64,000 nt of DNA from an uncultured Paludibacter sp. (GTDB lineage Bacteria; Bacteroidota; Bacteroidia; Bacteroidales; Paludibacteraceae), in contig CALFXE010000235.1 in assembly GCA_937927845.1 (NCBI GenBank), forward strand, positions 68,618 through 132,617, in the 5' to 3' direction. Position numbers and translations under genes: made by a program. Positions 37,484 through 46,209 of this stretch are shown one piece after another. The notes below the pieces were generated by a model. The model did not search any database and was not told the origin of the DNA. It was given only the letters and a program-made list of their open reading frames with translations. The number at the start of each line of letters is the position of its first letter. Position 1 is the first letter of the stretch.

Positions 37484-39865
37484 TTAAAAATCAACCAACA
37501 CTTTAACCGTCTTATCGGTCTTATTGACAGACATTCGGATAACATATAATCCTTTTGTGAGGGGAATCCACACCTCTTTTTCATTCATAGTATTACTATA
37601 AATCAGATGACCGGACAAATTAAAAACGCGAATACGCGTGTCAACAATTTTTTTTTCAAGGATTACGGAACATCCTCCTTCTTTGCTTATAACAGTAAAA
37701 TCATTTTCCTTGATAAAATCTAATCCTGTTTCTTCGTGGAGTTCTTTCAATTCCAAACGAAAATGATCCACTTTGAACCATCCGGCATTATTCGTAGCGG
37801 CATTTCCGTTAGCGAGCTTATTGTTGGTACGGATTCCAAGTTTAAGCATTTCTCCTTTCTCTATTGCCACATCAACCTTCATTTCCCGTAAATAAAGCGG
37901 ATTCGAAGCTGAAGGAAGCCACGAGGCAAAGCTGTATTGTTCTTCCTGATTCAAATTCACGCCGTAATCGGATTCAGAGCCATAATACTGCACGCTATTG
38001 TTGGCAAAAAGACGTTGCGTAGTTAATTTCCCGTTATCTACAGCCATTCTGCAACATACGGTATATTCGCCGGCGGGCAATCCGGTTATATCCTGGTACA
38101 GTTCAAAATTAGCCGGCATGGGATTGGATTGATACCAGCATACATTGTTGCCGTCCTTTTCGTTGGCATCATTATTAATGCCGAAAGAACTCCCGTTAAT
38201 TCCTGTATCTGTCCAACCGTAAGGAGTGCCATAAGAAGTGCTGCCATCGTTCAGAACCCCTTCTGATTTATATTCAAAGCTTGGATTAACAATATGAATG
38301 GTTTCGGCAGGATCGTCGGGCGCAATGGGCTCGCTGGTCCTGAACTCATAACTTACGGTGATACTACTGCTTCCTTTCAGCATATTGACTTGTGCCCCAT
38401 TGCTGATGAGCTTATCCTTAATCCGCAAGTCCTCGAAAAGGGTGTTACTGATATCATATTTTCCGAAGAATCTTATCTTATTGTTGTCGAAACAAGTCAG
38501 TCTTACGATTTTTATATCCGAGATAGGAGCAAGGTTCGATTCGAATTCCACAGCATAGTCACCACCCGATATGGTCTTCTCCGTTTCTTCGACCCTGATA
38601 TCACGAAATTCGACACCCATAATGGGATTTGTTCCTTCACGCGTATCGACGCCAACTCCTCTTCTACAGTGAATCACATCACAGTTCCGAAACAAGATGC
38701 CGGACATGTCGCCTACGCTCTGCATGCCGGCTTTAACCCCACCACTCCAGTTGTAGCAAACGTTGTTGCTGAAAACACAATTATCCATATCGCCTTGCCG
38801 CGCCTTAGCGCAATACGCATCGTCAATCGTTATTACAAAGCATTGGTTTACTATAGTGTTGGACGATGTAACGGAATTGATGCCATCGTTCTCTATTTTA
38901 TATCGGATATCCTTGTGGTTCAATACTTTTACATTTTGAACAAGGATGTTCTCTGAACGCATCAGCTCAACAGTCCAGCCCGAACCGTCCTTGACGATGA
39001 TTCCGTTCAATTCTATATTCGAGGAGTAATCGAGCTGTACAACCCTCCGGCGGGGATGTGCCACCGATTGGGAAGTAAAACCGGCCGGCGGCGACATGAG
39101 CTTGTAACCGCTTCCGTCTATTTCGCCCCTTCCTGTAATTTTTGCATTGCTGGCATTGTGAATAATCACAGCGGGAGGCAAGGTCGAATTCTGGACGTAC
39201 TGACTTCGTACGTCGATTGCTTTGAGGACAGCTCCGGGAGCGAGGTAAAGTTCCACATTGCTTTTTACGGACAGGTTTTCTTTAATCGTATATAATCCGT
39301 AAGGAATATAAACAATACCGCCACCTGCATCCGAAGCATCGTCTATCGCTTCCTGTATGGCTGTTTGCGCAAAGCTTACCCCTGACGGATCGGCAGAATA
39401 GGGTGCGGCGGTAACATTATAAATCCCTTCGGTATCGATTGCCGGAGCGTTCTTCTCGGGCAAATCCCCCAGAATTACTAACTTTTCAAGATTGTTAATT
39501 TGTACCATAAGGTATCTCGGGGTTTCATCGTCGGAGGTTACTTGTGGCAAGTTAAATGTTAACTGTTTGTTATTCACCGTGGCTTCTATACCTAATGAAA
39601 GGGGGCTGATTTTAAACGTGCTGATGTTTTCATTGACGGTAACGGTGATGCTGGCATTCCCATCGAAGCCGAAGTGCATATAGTGATAATCCATGTAATC
39701 AATCACATTTGCTTCCTTGTCATCTATTGTGATGCTAAACACGTTGCTAATCAATGCATTCGGGGGAAGCGGATAAATGTCCACTGCTGCGTAAGCAGTT
39801 ATCTTTGTCAGGAAAGAAAAAAATAATAGGCTGATAAACGCCAAAAAAAACATAGGTTTTGTCAT
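37484..39865 (-). CDS. GH28-like right-handed beta-helix protein with CBM-like module and T9SS domain
   Basis: Secreted pectinase-fold protein. The signal peptide starts with MTKPMFFLAFISLLFF, almost identical to that of GH115 copy B because both lie in the duplicated segment. An N-terminal beta-sandwich (about 30-150) precedes the beta-helix (about 160-500). GH28-type active-site positions are partly visible: ENDGINS near residue 331 (N-x-D) and TIDDAYCA near 348 (DD). The usual GHG motif is replaced by KAGMQSV near 378, so the conserved His is absent. Residues about 528-705 are the same CBM-like module as in the GH115 proteins, followed by the sorting domain. It could be a GH28 variant or a helix family with different chemistry; enzymatic activity on pectin or on a dextran-like polymer is uncertain. 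Confidence 0.75.
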   Translation of the reverse strand: MTKPMFFLAFISLLFFSFLTKITAYAAVDIYPLPPNALISNVFSITIDDKEANVIDYMDYHYMHFGFDGNASITVTVNENISTFKISPLSLGIEATVNNKQLTFNLPQVTSDDETPRYLMVQINNLEKLVILGDLPEKNAPAIDTEGIYNVTAAPYSADPSGVSFAQTAIQEAIDDASDAGGGIVYIPYGLYTIKENLSVKSNVELYLAPGAVLKAIDVRSQYVQNSTLPPAVIIHNASNAKITGRGEIDGSGYKLMSPPAGFTSQSVAHPRRRVVQLDYSSNIELNGIIVKDGSGWTVELMRSENILVQNVKVLNHKDIRYKIENDGINSVTSSNTIVNQCFVITIDDAYCAKARQGDMDNCVFSNNVCYNWSGGVKAGMQSVGDMSGILFRNCDVIHCRRGVGVDTREGTNPIMGVEFRDIRVEETEKTISGGDYAVEFESNLAPISDIKIVRLTCFDNNKIRFFGKYDISNTLFEDLRIKDKLISNGAQVNMLKGSSSITVSYEFRTSEPIAPDDPAETIHIVNPSFEYKSEGVLNDGSTSYGTPYGWTDTGINGSSFGINNDANEKDGNNVCWYQSNPMPANFELYQDITGLPAGEYTVCCRMAVDNGKLTTQRLFANNSVQYYGSESDYGVNLNQEEQYSFASWLPSASNPLYLREMKVDVAIEKGEMLKLGIRTNNKLANGNAATNNAGWFKVDHFRLELKELHEETGLDFIKENDFTVISKEGGCSVILEKKIVDTRIRVFNLSGHLIYSNTMNEKEVWIPLTKGLYVIRMSVNKTDKTVKVLVDF

Positions 39866-40107
39866 GATAAAAAATAAATATTAATATGATTAAATCCGCA
39901 TGCAGATTTTTGATTGTTAGGAATTGTTTCAAATTTTACAAATTCATCAAAAGAATAGCGGAAGACAATCGCTGAAAAATTCAAAACAATTCCTTAAGTT
40001 CAATATCTCGATGTCAAATATACATTATAAGAGATTAATATTTGGGTTAAATTCAGAAGAAAAAGCTGTAATCAGATCTTATAACTACGCGATAGAATTC
40101 GTGGCTA
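39813..40107 (-). repeat. 295-bp duplicated leader/promoter segment, copy 2
   Basis: Counterpart of 33020-33314, covering the signal-peptide codons and 5' leader of the GH28-like gene. It stops at 40107, exactly where copy 1 contains the GH115 stop codon; beyond this point the two loci are unrelated. The predicted leader hairpin is at 39892-39909, 27 bases before the ATG, as in copy 1. Confidence 0.9.
40015..40022 (-). promoter_or_regulatory. Candidate Bacteroidetes -7 element upstream of GH28-like gene
   Basis: TATATTTG on the minus strand, 150 bp upstream of the ATG, identical in sequence and distance to 33222-33229. The -33 element was not identified. Confidence 0.4.
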
Positions 40108-40128
40108 ATATCCTAAGAATATCTCTTT

Positions 40129-40821
40129 TTATCTTACAGTTACCTTAAATGTTTCGTTCTCTGTTGCTTTTACAATATATACTCCCGGGATCAATTCAAC
40201 TGGTACCTCCGGCATATTGGATTTGACATCTGCTATTTTTATCCCATTAAGGTCATAAACTACATAAGCATCCGTTCCTTCTACCGTCAATTTCCGATCG
40301 CGTACAAAGTACGTGCATTTTGTGCTTACTTCATTAACACCGGTTTTGGAATCTACCGTATAATTAATGGTATATGTTTTTGTAGTAATACCATCGAGCG
40401 CAGTAACTGTTATGGTTGAAATACCGGATCCTGAACTTACATCGACAGTTCCCGCTCCGGTAACAGTTACGTCTTGTAAATTGGCAGTGGCAATAGCAGT
40501 TACCGTTTCTGTTCCTGCCGGCAACTTAACGGTATAAGTAGTAGTTTCCGGCGAAAAATTCAAACTTCCGGAGCTTAAAGTAATATTGGCAAGATCCGCA
40601 TCACCGGCTTTAGCCGGATCCAATTTAGTTAAGCGGAAATAATCGATTCTAAACATTGGCGACTGCTGTACTCTCATAGTACCGTTAGATTGTTTATTGC
40701 TTGTGCGGACACCTAATTTAAGCGAGTCGTTTTCGGCGATAGTAACGTAAACCGCCATTTCTTTCAAATTGGCTTCGCCATAATCCGTATGTCCGGCAAA
40801 AGCATAATTTTCACAAGTCAA
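40129..40821 (-). pseudogene. 5'-truncated T9SS protein: half CBM-like module plus cadherin-like domain
   Basis: The reading frame begins in the middle of the CBM-like module shared by the GH115 and GH28-like proteins (YAFAGHTDYGEANLKEMAVYV ... MFRIDYFRL), so its N-terminal half and any enzyme domain are missing. The only start near the beginning is a TTG; the in-frame region upstream has no ATG. After the module comes a cadherin-like beta-sandwich (NITLSSGSLNFSPETTTYTVKLPAG ... KTYTINY), then a T9SS-type C-terminus (AYVVYDLNGIKI ... GVYIVKATENE). I read it as the surviving 3' end of a large secreted enzyme, cut by the rearrangement that created the repeated segment. A short real protein cannot be excluded, since a hydrophobic stretch lies in frame upstream. 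Confidence 0.6.
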
Positions 40822-40953
40822 ACATAAGGTGAAGCATATTACAATTTGGGTTAAATGTGGGTTAACAGATGAATAAAAAGTATTAATTGATAGATATTCT
40901 TTACTAAAATTACAGAGTCATTTTAGTGTGTTTAAATTGTTGTAACGTAAAAG

Positions 40954-43449
40954 TTAAGTTAAGTCTGGCTTTTCTCCCATTGACTTTGTATAATTTGAAA
41001 TAAACTTGTTATTCAATAAAATGGACTGATCTTTCTTACCTAATTTTTGTAAAGCATGTACGTATAATTTGAGAGCATCTTCGTTTAAAGGATCTATAAT
41101 GAAATATAAATCTGTATACTTTATTAATTCTTTGTAGTTCTTATTTTCATGCAACTTGAGTATGTAATCCCAGAGTATTTTCTCTACTTCGTTTTCATAT
41201 TCGTGCTTATGAGCATCAATCCAATTTTCCTGTAAATTTGGAAATAAAGCTCCACGCTTTAAAATATCAAAAAGCTTGAGTATGTTTTCATTTTCATCTG
41301 TACCTTTATTTTTTATATTATTGATGGTTTCTTTATATTTGATATAATCGCAATAAAAAGATGTGTCAAACGAAAAATACCATTTAGAATTTTGATAAAA
41401 TAAAGTAATACCGTACATATCAGTAAGTATACTGCGTAATCTATTAATAGTCACACCCCGTGTGTTTTTCGCGCTGTTAGTATCTTTATCCATCCATAAT
41501 TCCGAGGTCAGCATATCCGTTGAGATTCCTTCTTTATCAACACTGTAAAAAAGTATTAGAGCAAACAAGGATCTTAATTTAGGACTGAATCGGTAACTTA
41601 TGTCACGACCATTTTTATCATATACAGTAAAATCACCAAAGACGAATACAGAGTTTTTTCTATCCTTTTCTTGCTTAGTTTGAATTCCTTGCTTGTCCTG
41701 ACTGTTTCTATGTAGAGTAGGGATATTCCAATCCTGTTTTTTCTTCTTTAAAAACAGAACAACCGGAATAAGAATCAGAGAGAACAATAATAACCAATAA
41801 AAAGAGAACTTACTTTCTGACCTCAATTCTGAAAATGATATAGGTGGCGACAAAAGAGAATACATTCGTATCTCTGCATACTTATTTTCAGTGTTTTCCC
41901 TAATAACAGCATAGAACTCCTGCATTAAATTATTATAAAATAAATATACAGAAGTTTCAATCTGTTCAGCATTAATATGAATTGAATCACTGACTATTTC
42001 GTAGCTGCCATCAATAATATTAAATTTATATAGCTGTAATGTTGAATTAAACTGATATTGGGGATAGCATAAAGTGTAAAAATGTGTTTTATCATCATCA
42101 AGTATTATGTTGCTGCAAGGAACAAATCCTGACTGGATATCTTTTATTTCCCATATTTTCGTTATCTGTTTTGCTTCCATATCCAATAAAAACAGATCAT
42201 ATAAGTGCCTTCCACCGTGTTCCTGCTTTCCTGATTCATTTCCGATTCCACCCATGATTAATATTTGAGACGGCAATACGCCTTGTCCTAAAGCTGAAAA
42301 ATAACGTGGATAGATTTCATCTCCTGTAAATTCCACGTAATCCCAATTATCTTGTTTATAATCGTATTTTAATATTTTATTTGAGTACGAATGATTCCCA
42401 TACCCTCCAAAAATATAGAGATTTTTTTTTGTATCTCCTACAAAAGCATTGTGATGATGAAGTTCAGTACCTATTCTTGCATATCCGTATTCTGTTGAAT
42501 AATTTTTCATGTTAACAATAGCCATAGTAGGTTTATCCTGTGTTTCCTGGTTTAAATTGTAAATATATAATATTTCATTTTCTTCATCATAAAAGGTTTC
42601 GCCTGAATTCACGTTAGGAAGGAGATCATCTGAAATGTATAATCTTTTATTATTATATCTCATTGAGTAAGTGTATATAGAATTCTTATCAACAACAATG
42701 ACCTGATTCTTATCTTCATCGTAACTTATTCCTGTCATTGGATCAGATTTGAATCTTGCTTTTTCCTGCCAGTAAAAATGTCTGTTGGCAAGCCATCTTG
42801 GATTCTTAACAATTCCCTTTACACGACCCTTATCGTCTCGTACTTTTTCACCATTAATTTCATTCAATGGTATATTATATTTTTTTCCTCCAATCTCTTC
42901 GATATGAATATTGCGAATTGCCATTTCCGGTACATCTAAATTTAGTCCATATAGTCCAAATGCAAGTTTTATAGATGAAGGATCTTTTAGTCCGATTGGT
43001 TCGCAGGAATATGAAAAATCTTTAGATATAACTTCTGCGCGGTCAGATTTTAGATCAAATATGATGCTGATAGGTAGCCAGCGTTTTTCCTCGATATCTT
43101 GTTTTGTGATAGGAATCTGAACCGATTTGTGGGTAATAGGACTATGGAAATCCAGATAAATTTTGTCTTCACCATAAAAATTTACGAATGCAAAGTTGAT
43201 TTCTTGCTTAGTTTCATTTATTACACGAAGTATATAACCAAATTGCTTTATATCCCATATAGTAAGATCGAAATCGATCCGGAATGCATCTTTCATCATC
43301 AAAGCCTTATCGTCAAATAAAATTAAAGATGTCCTATCGCTAATTCTCTCTGTTCTAGATGAAAATAAAAGTCCATTAATGTGTTTTTGTGGAAACACAT
43401 TAAAATAATAAAATATCAGAATTATTATGGTTATTACATTCTTTTTCAT
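40954..43449 (-). CDS. Transmembrane one-component regulator: kelch-type sensor with SARP-like wHTH-BTAD output
   Basis: Single-chain sensor-regulator. Signal or anchor segment at residues 1-21 (MKKNVITIIILIFYYFNVFPQ); a second ATG two codons earlier is possible. Residues about 35-195 look like a LamG/concanavalin-type sandwich, about 210-525 like a kelch beta-propeller (NLYIFGGYGNHSYSNKILKYD, ILIMGGIGNESG). A membrane helix follows near 545-568 (FYWLLLFSLILIPVVLFL). The cytoplasmic part starts with a winged-helix DNA-binding domain (about 600-690: VFVFGDFTVYDKNG, RSLFALILFYSVDKEGIS, RGVTINRLRSIL) and ends in a BTAD-like helical domain (LYFIIDPLNEDALKLYVHALQKLGKK). It sits upstream of the GH28/GH115 genes and downstream of the GH31 and lipoprotein genes, and so probably controls them. 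The coding region is distinctly AT-rich. Confidence 0.82.
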   Translation of the reverse strand: MKKNVITIIILIFYYFNVFPQKHINGLLFSSRTERISDRTSLILFDDKALMMKDAFRIDFDLTIWDIKQFGYILRVINETKQEINFAFVNFYGEDKIYLDFHSPITHKSVQIPITKQDIEEKRWLPISIIFDLKSDRAEVISKDFSYSCEPIGLKDPSSIKLAFGLYGLNLDVPEMAIRNIHIEEIGGKKYNIPLNEINGEKVRDDKGRVKGIVKNPRWLANRHFYWQEKARFKSDPMTGISYDEDKNQVIVVDKNSIYTYSMRYNNKRLYISDDLLPNVNSGETFYDEENEILYIYNLNQETQDKPTMAIVNMKNYSTEYGYARIGTELHHHNAFVGDTKKNLYIFGGYGNHSYSNKILKYDYKQDNWDYVEFTGDEIYPRYFSALGQGVLPSQILIMGGIGNESGKQEHGGRHLYDLFLLDMEAKQITKIWEIKDIQSGFVPCSNIILDDDKTHFYTLCYPQYQFNSTLQLYKFNIIDGSYEIVSDSIHINAEQIETSVYLFYNNLMQEFYAVIRENTENKYAEIRMYSLLSPPISFSELRSESKFSFYWLLLFSLILIPVVLFLKKKKQDWNIPTLHRNSQDKQGIQTKQEKDRKNSVFVFGDFTVYDKNGRDISYRFSPKLRSLFALILFYSVDKEGISTDMLTSELWMDKDTNSAKNTRGVTINRLRSILTDMYGITLFYQNSKWYFSFDTSFYCDYIKYKETINNIKNKGTDENENILKLFDILKRGALFPNLQENWIDAHKHEYENEVEKILWDYILKLHENKNYKELIKYTDLYFIIDPLNEDALKLYVHALQKLGKKDQSILLNNKFISNYTKSMGEKPDLT

Positions 43450-43489
43450 CAACATAAAATTCAGTGTAAATCCAATATTTAATTTGGAT

Positions 43490-46036
43490 CTACTTATTTA
43501 TTAATTTATCTTCCATCATTTTTATAAAATATCCTCCTACAACAGGGCGTCCTTGAAATCCAAGACTTTCGGCGTTATTTGTCCAATACCAGTCAGCCAT
43601 AGGTACTCTTGCTGGTGTTTCATTAACAACCCGGTAAAGAGGAGAAATAAATTGCTGAAAAGTTTCAATGTTAGGAGATAAGGTTGCTGTCCATACAACC
43701 CAATCTGCTTTTGTATATGAATGTCGACTATCTAAAGGCAATCCGTATTTGTTTTGCTTCGTTAAATAATATGCAACTTCTTTTTCTCGTACTTCGTGTG
43801 GAAATACATCAATTTTCATGATTTTGTCCCAAGCCAGATTGTATTTTTGACTCCATGTATCTGGTTGATTGAAAGCAAAACGGTAATGATCTCCGTCGTC
43901 GGCAAGTTTTGTCCATTTTAAAGCTTGTAGACGTGCTTCTTCAGAATACTTCTCTGCAATACCATTTTTGTCAAGCATATCGGCCAGGCGTGCATAAGAA
44001 GCAATTCCCAATATTGCTTTAATCGATAAGTTGGTATTGTGTGCAGATAATCCTGTAAAAACATCCGTGTTCATCTGATTTCCAGGATCAAACCCTTCGT
44101 GTAAGAGATAATCTGCCCATTGCGACAGCACATCCCAATGTTTCTCTGCGTATACAGCATTACCTTCCATTGTCGCAATGGCTGCTGTGAGTATCAGCAT
44201 GTTTCCCGATTCCTCTACCGGAAGAAGGAAAAAGTCAGAAGGTATTTGTCCGTTTGCATGAGGATATTCTCCAATATCATGAGGTGCAAATAAATAATCC
44301 CAATTACCACTTTCTACATAATAGAAAATAGGATTTAACATACCTTTTAGCAAATCAACATTATATAATAAGAATAGGGGAGCAGACGGATATGTAACAT
44401 CAACAACAGCTGTTTTAGAAAGAGATTTTGATAGAAATAATAATTCATTATCAGGAGTTGAGAGTAATTTATGAGAAGATAAGGTTTGTCTGTAGGCTAA
44501 AGCACAAAGCTCTGCATATTCTTTTCCCCCACAACTATATGCATGGCTCATCATTTCAACATCAAATTCATCACATAGTTTTTTGATTTTCTTATATTGA
44601 TTTTCTGCCTGAATGAATATCTGAGATATATCTTTATTTCCATGACGATTCCAATAAGGACGAAGATTTTCTCCGAAATATTGTGCTGAATAGATATCGT
44701 CATACCCAAGCATGATAAAACCATTCGTAGTCTTATTCACTCTACCAAGCGATCGGCTGAGTGCAATACGACTTCGTTTTTTATCAGAAGGTGTGCTTAT
44801 TGTTTCTTTTACAATGCCATCAGAACAAAAAGAAGTTCTCATTTCATTGTGATCTCCAAAAGCCATGTGAACCCCGTTTTTCTTTGCTACAAGATAAAAA
44901 TGTCCCCAGTCTATATAATATCCACCATTTCTCCCCAATATGTTCTGCATGGTGGTGCCTGTTTTCAGAAAGGCAAGATTTCCTATCTCAAGAGTCTCGC
45001 TTGCAGTTTCCTGACAATCATAACTTGTTGCCCATTCATTGCCTGCTTCAAAATACAATTCTACTTTATGTGTTTTAGAATCATTTGGTACAACTTCATA
45101 CGAAATATAATTTACAGGACGAGATAATAACTCTAAATCATCCATTAGCAGAGGAGCTGTAAATGTCAGTTTTAAATCAACAGGACCACAAGTAAAGGTA
45201 TAGATGGTCTGTGTTGGCTGAACATCAACAGATTTCTGAATTGCTGTTTGCTCAAAGAGTGTAGAAGCAGGTTGTTCATAGCTTAATCCAAAATCGATTA
45301 TAGCATTTCTAATTCTATTCGTACAGTGTGCTGCTATAATATTTCTACCTTTACGAAGGGAACGAACAGCTTCATCAGGCAACCTCATCCTTTCGTTCTT
45401 TCTCACCACAGGTCCTGTACTAATCACATTAACTCCATTAATGTATATTTCCGCATCATCATCATTCGAGTATTCCATATAAATATCCTTTCCTGTCAAA
45501 TCCTCGTCTAATACAAACTCTCTTCTAATCCAGATGTGTTCGCTTTGCCACGAAGTTCGTATTATAGATCTTGGCATATTATTGTGATCAGAATATCCGA
45601 AAGCACCCTCTCCTGTTGTCCATGTGCTGTCGTTATAATCCATCTCTATCCAATTGCCTTCTGGTTTAGAAAGAATGTATTTTCCTTTCCAAATCCCTTG
45701 TCCTGAGGTGACAACTACAAACTCGGTGTGTTTTCCAACTCCCATGAATCTGAAATTTTCACCATCAACACGTATCACACCAAGTAATGGAAACTTTCGT
45801 CCTGTGTTGTGACAAACTTGTTGTTTATATAACGTATCTCCAAACAACCAACCATTAGTATAAGGATCAATTGTGATAAGAGGATAAGCCGGAGCACGTA
45901 AAGAATTAGGGATATGATTAATTTCTTGTTTTTTACAACTAACAAAATATAAGATTCCTATAGAGAATAAAAATATTATCCATAACCTTAATTTAGAGAA
46001 TCTGTTTACTTTTACTTTTTCTTTATGACATTTCAT
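43490..46036 (-). CDS. DUF4965/DUF5127 (glutaminase A-like) lipoprotein
   Basis: Lipoprotein: the N-terminus has a hydrophobic segment and lipobox ILYFVSCKKQ (Cys near residue 34). Residues about 110-250 form a jelly-roll domain like that preceding GH2-type enzymes (WIRREFVLDEDLTGKDIYMEYSNDDDAEIYINGV). The C-terminal 500 residues match the DUF4965/DUF1793 alpha/alpha-barrel family, with FAPHDIGEYPHANG near 582, ESGNMLILTAAIA near 611, NQMNTDVFTGLSAHNTNLSIKAI near 658 and MADWYWTNNAESLGFQGRPVVGG near the end. The fungal member GtaA was described as a glutaminase, but in Bacteroidetes such genes sit in polysaccharide loci, so a glycosidase role is likely. It lies 34 bp upstream of the regulator gene. 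Confidence 0.82.
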   Translation of the reverse strand: MKCHKEKVKVNRFSKLRLWIIFLFSIGILYFVSCKKQEINHIPNSLRAPAYPLITIDPYTNGWLFGDTLYKQQVCHNTGRKFPLLGVIRVDGENFRFMGVGKHTEFVVVTSGQGIWKGKYILSKPEGNWIEMDYNDSTWTTGEGAFGYSDHNNMPRSIIRTSWQSEHIWIRREFVLDEDLTGKDIYMEYSNDDDAEIYINGVNVISTGPVVRKNERMRLPDEAVRSLRKGRNIIAAHCTNRIRNAIIDFGLSYEQPASTLFEQTAIQKSVDVQPTQTIYTFTCGPVDLKLTFTAPLLMDDLELLSRPVNYISYEVVPNDSKTHKVELYFEAGNEWATSYDCQETASETLEIGNLAFLKTGTTMQNILGRNGGYYIDWGHFYLVAKKNGVHMAFGDHNEMRTSFCSDGIVKETISTPSDKKRSRIALSRSLGRVNKTTNGFIMLGYDDIYSAQYFGENLRPYWNRHGNKDISQIFIQAENQYKKIKKLCDEFDVEMMSHAYSCGGKEYAELCALAYRQTLSSHKLLSTPDNELLFLSKSLSKTAVVDVTYPSAPLFLLYNVDLLKGMLNPIFYYVESGNWDYLFAPHDIGEYPHANGQIPSDFFLLPVEESGNMLILTAAIATMEGNAVYAEKHWDVLSQWADYLLHEGFDPGNQMNTDVFTGLSAHNTNLSIKAILGIASYARLADMLDKNGIAEKYSEEARLQALKWTKLADDGDHYRFAFNQPDTWSQKYNLAWDKIMKIDVFPHEVREKEVAYYLTKQNKYGLPLDSRHSYTKADWVVWTATLSPNIETFQQFISPLYRVVNETPARVPMADWYWTNNAESLGFQGRPVVGGYFIKMMEDKLINK

Positions 46037-46209
46037 TTCTAATCAAATAATTTTTAAATTATTACTATAAGTCATGTAAATCATCGAAATAGTTTGCACA
46101 AATATAGTCAAAAAACTTTACCAAATCGAATTTACATAATAAATTTCTAAATTTTTCATATCAATTCTAAAATTTAGTTTCATTGATTTTAGGGAGATAC
46201 GACAATATA

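Noticed and set aside
38294..38956. 220-codon rightward open frame
   Set aside because: Antisense to the GH28-like gene; no family features, no start context, and the opposite strand encodes a coherent beta-helix protein.
46045..46066. A/T-only palindrome between GH31 and DUF4965 genes (AATAATTT..AAATTATT)
   Set aside because: Consists only of A and T in very AT-rich DNA, so a weak hairpin expected by chance; not called as terminator.
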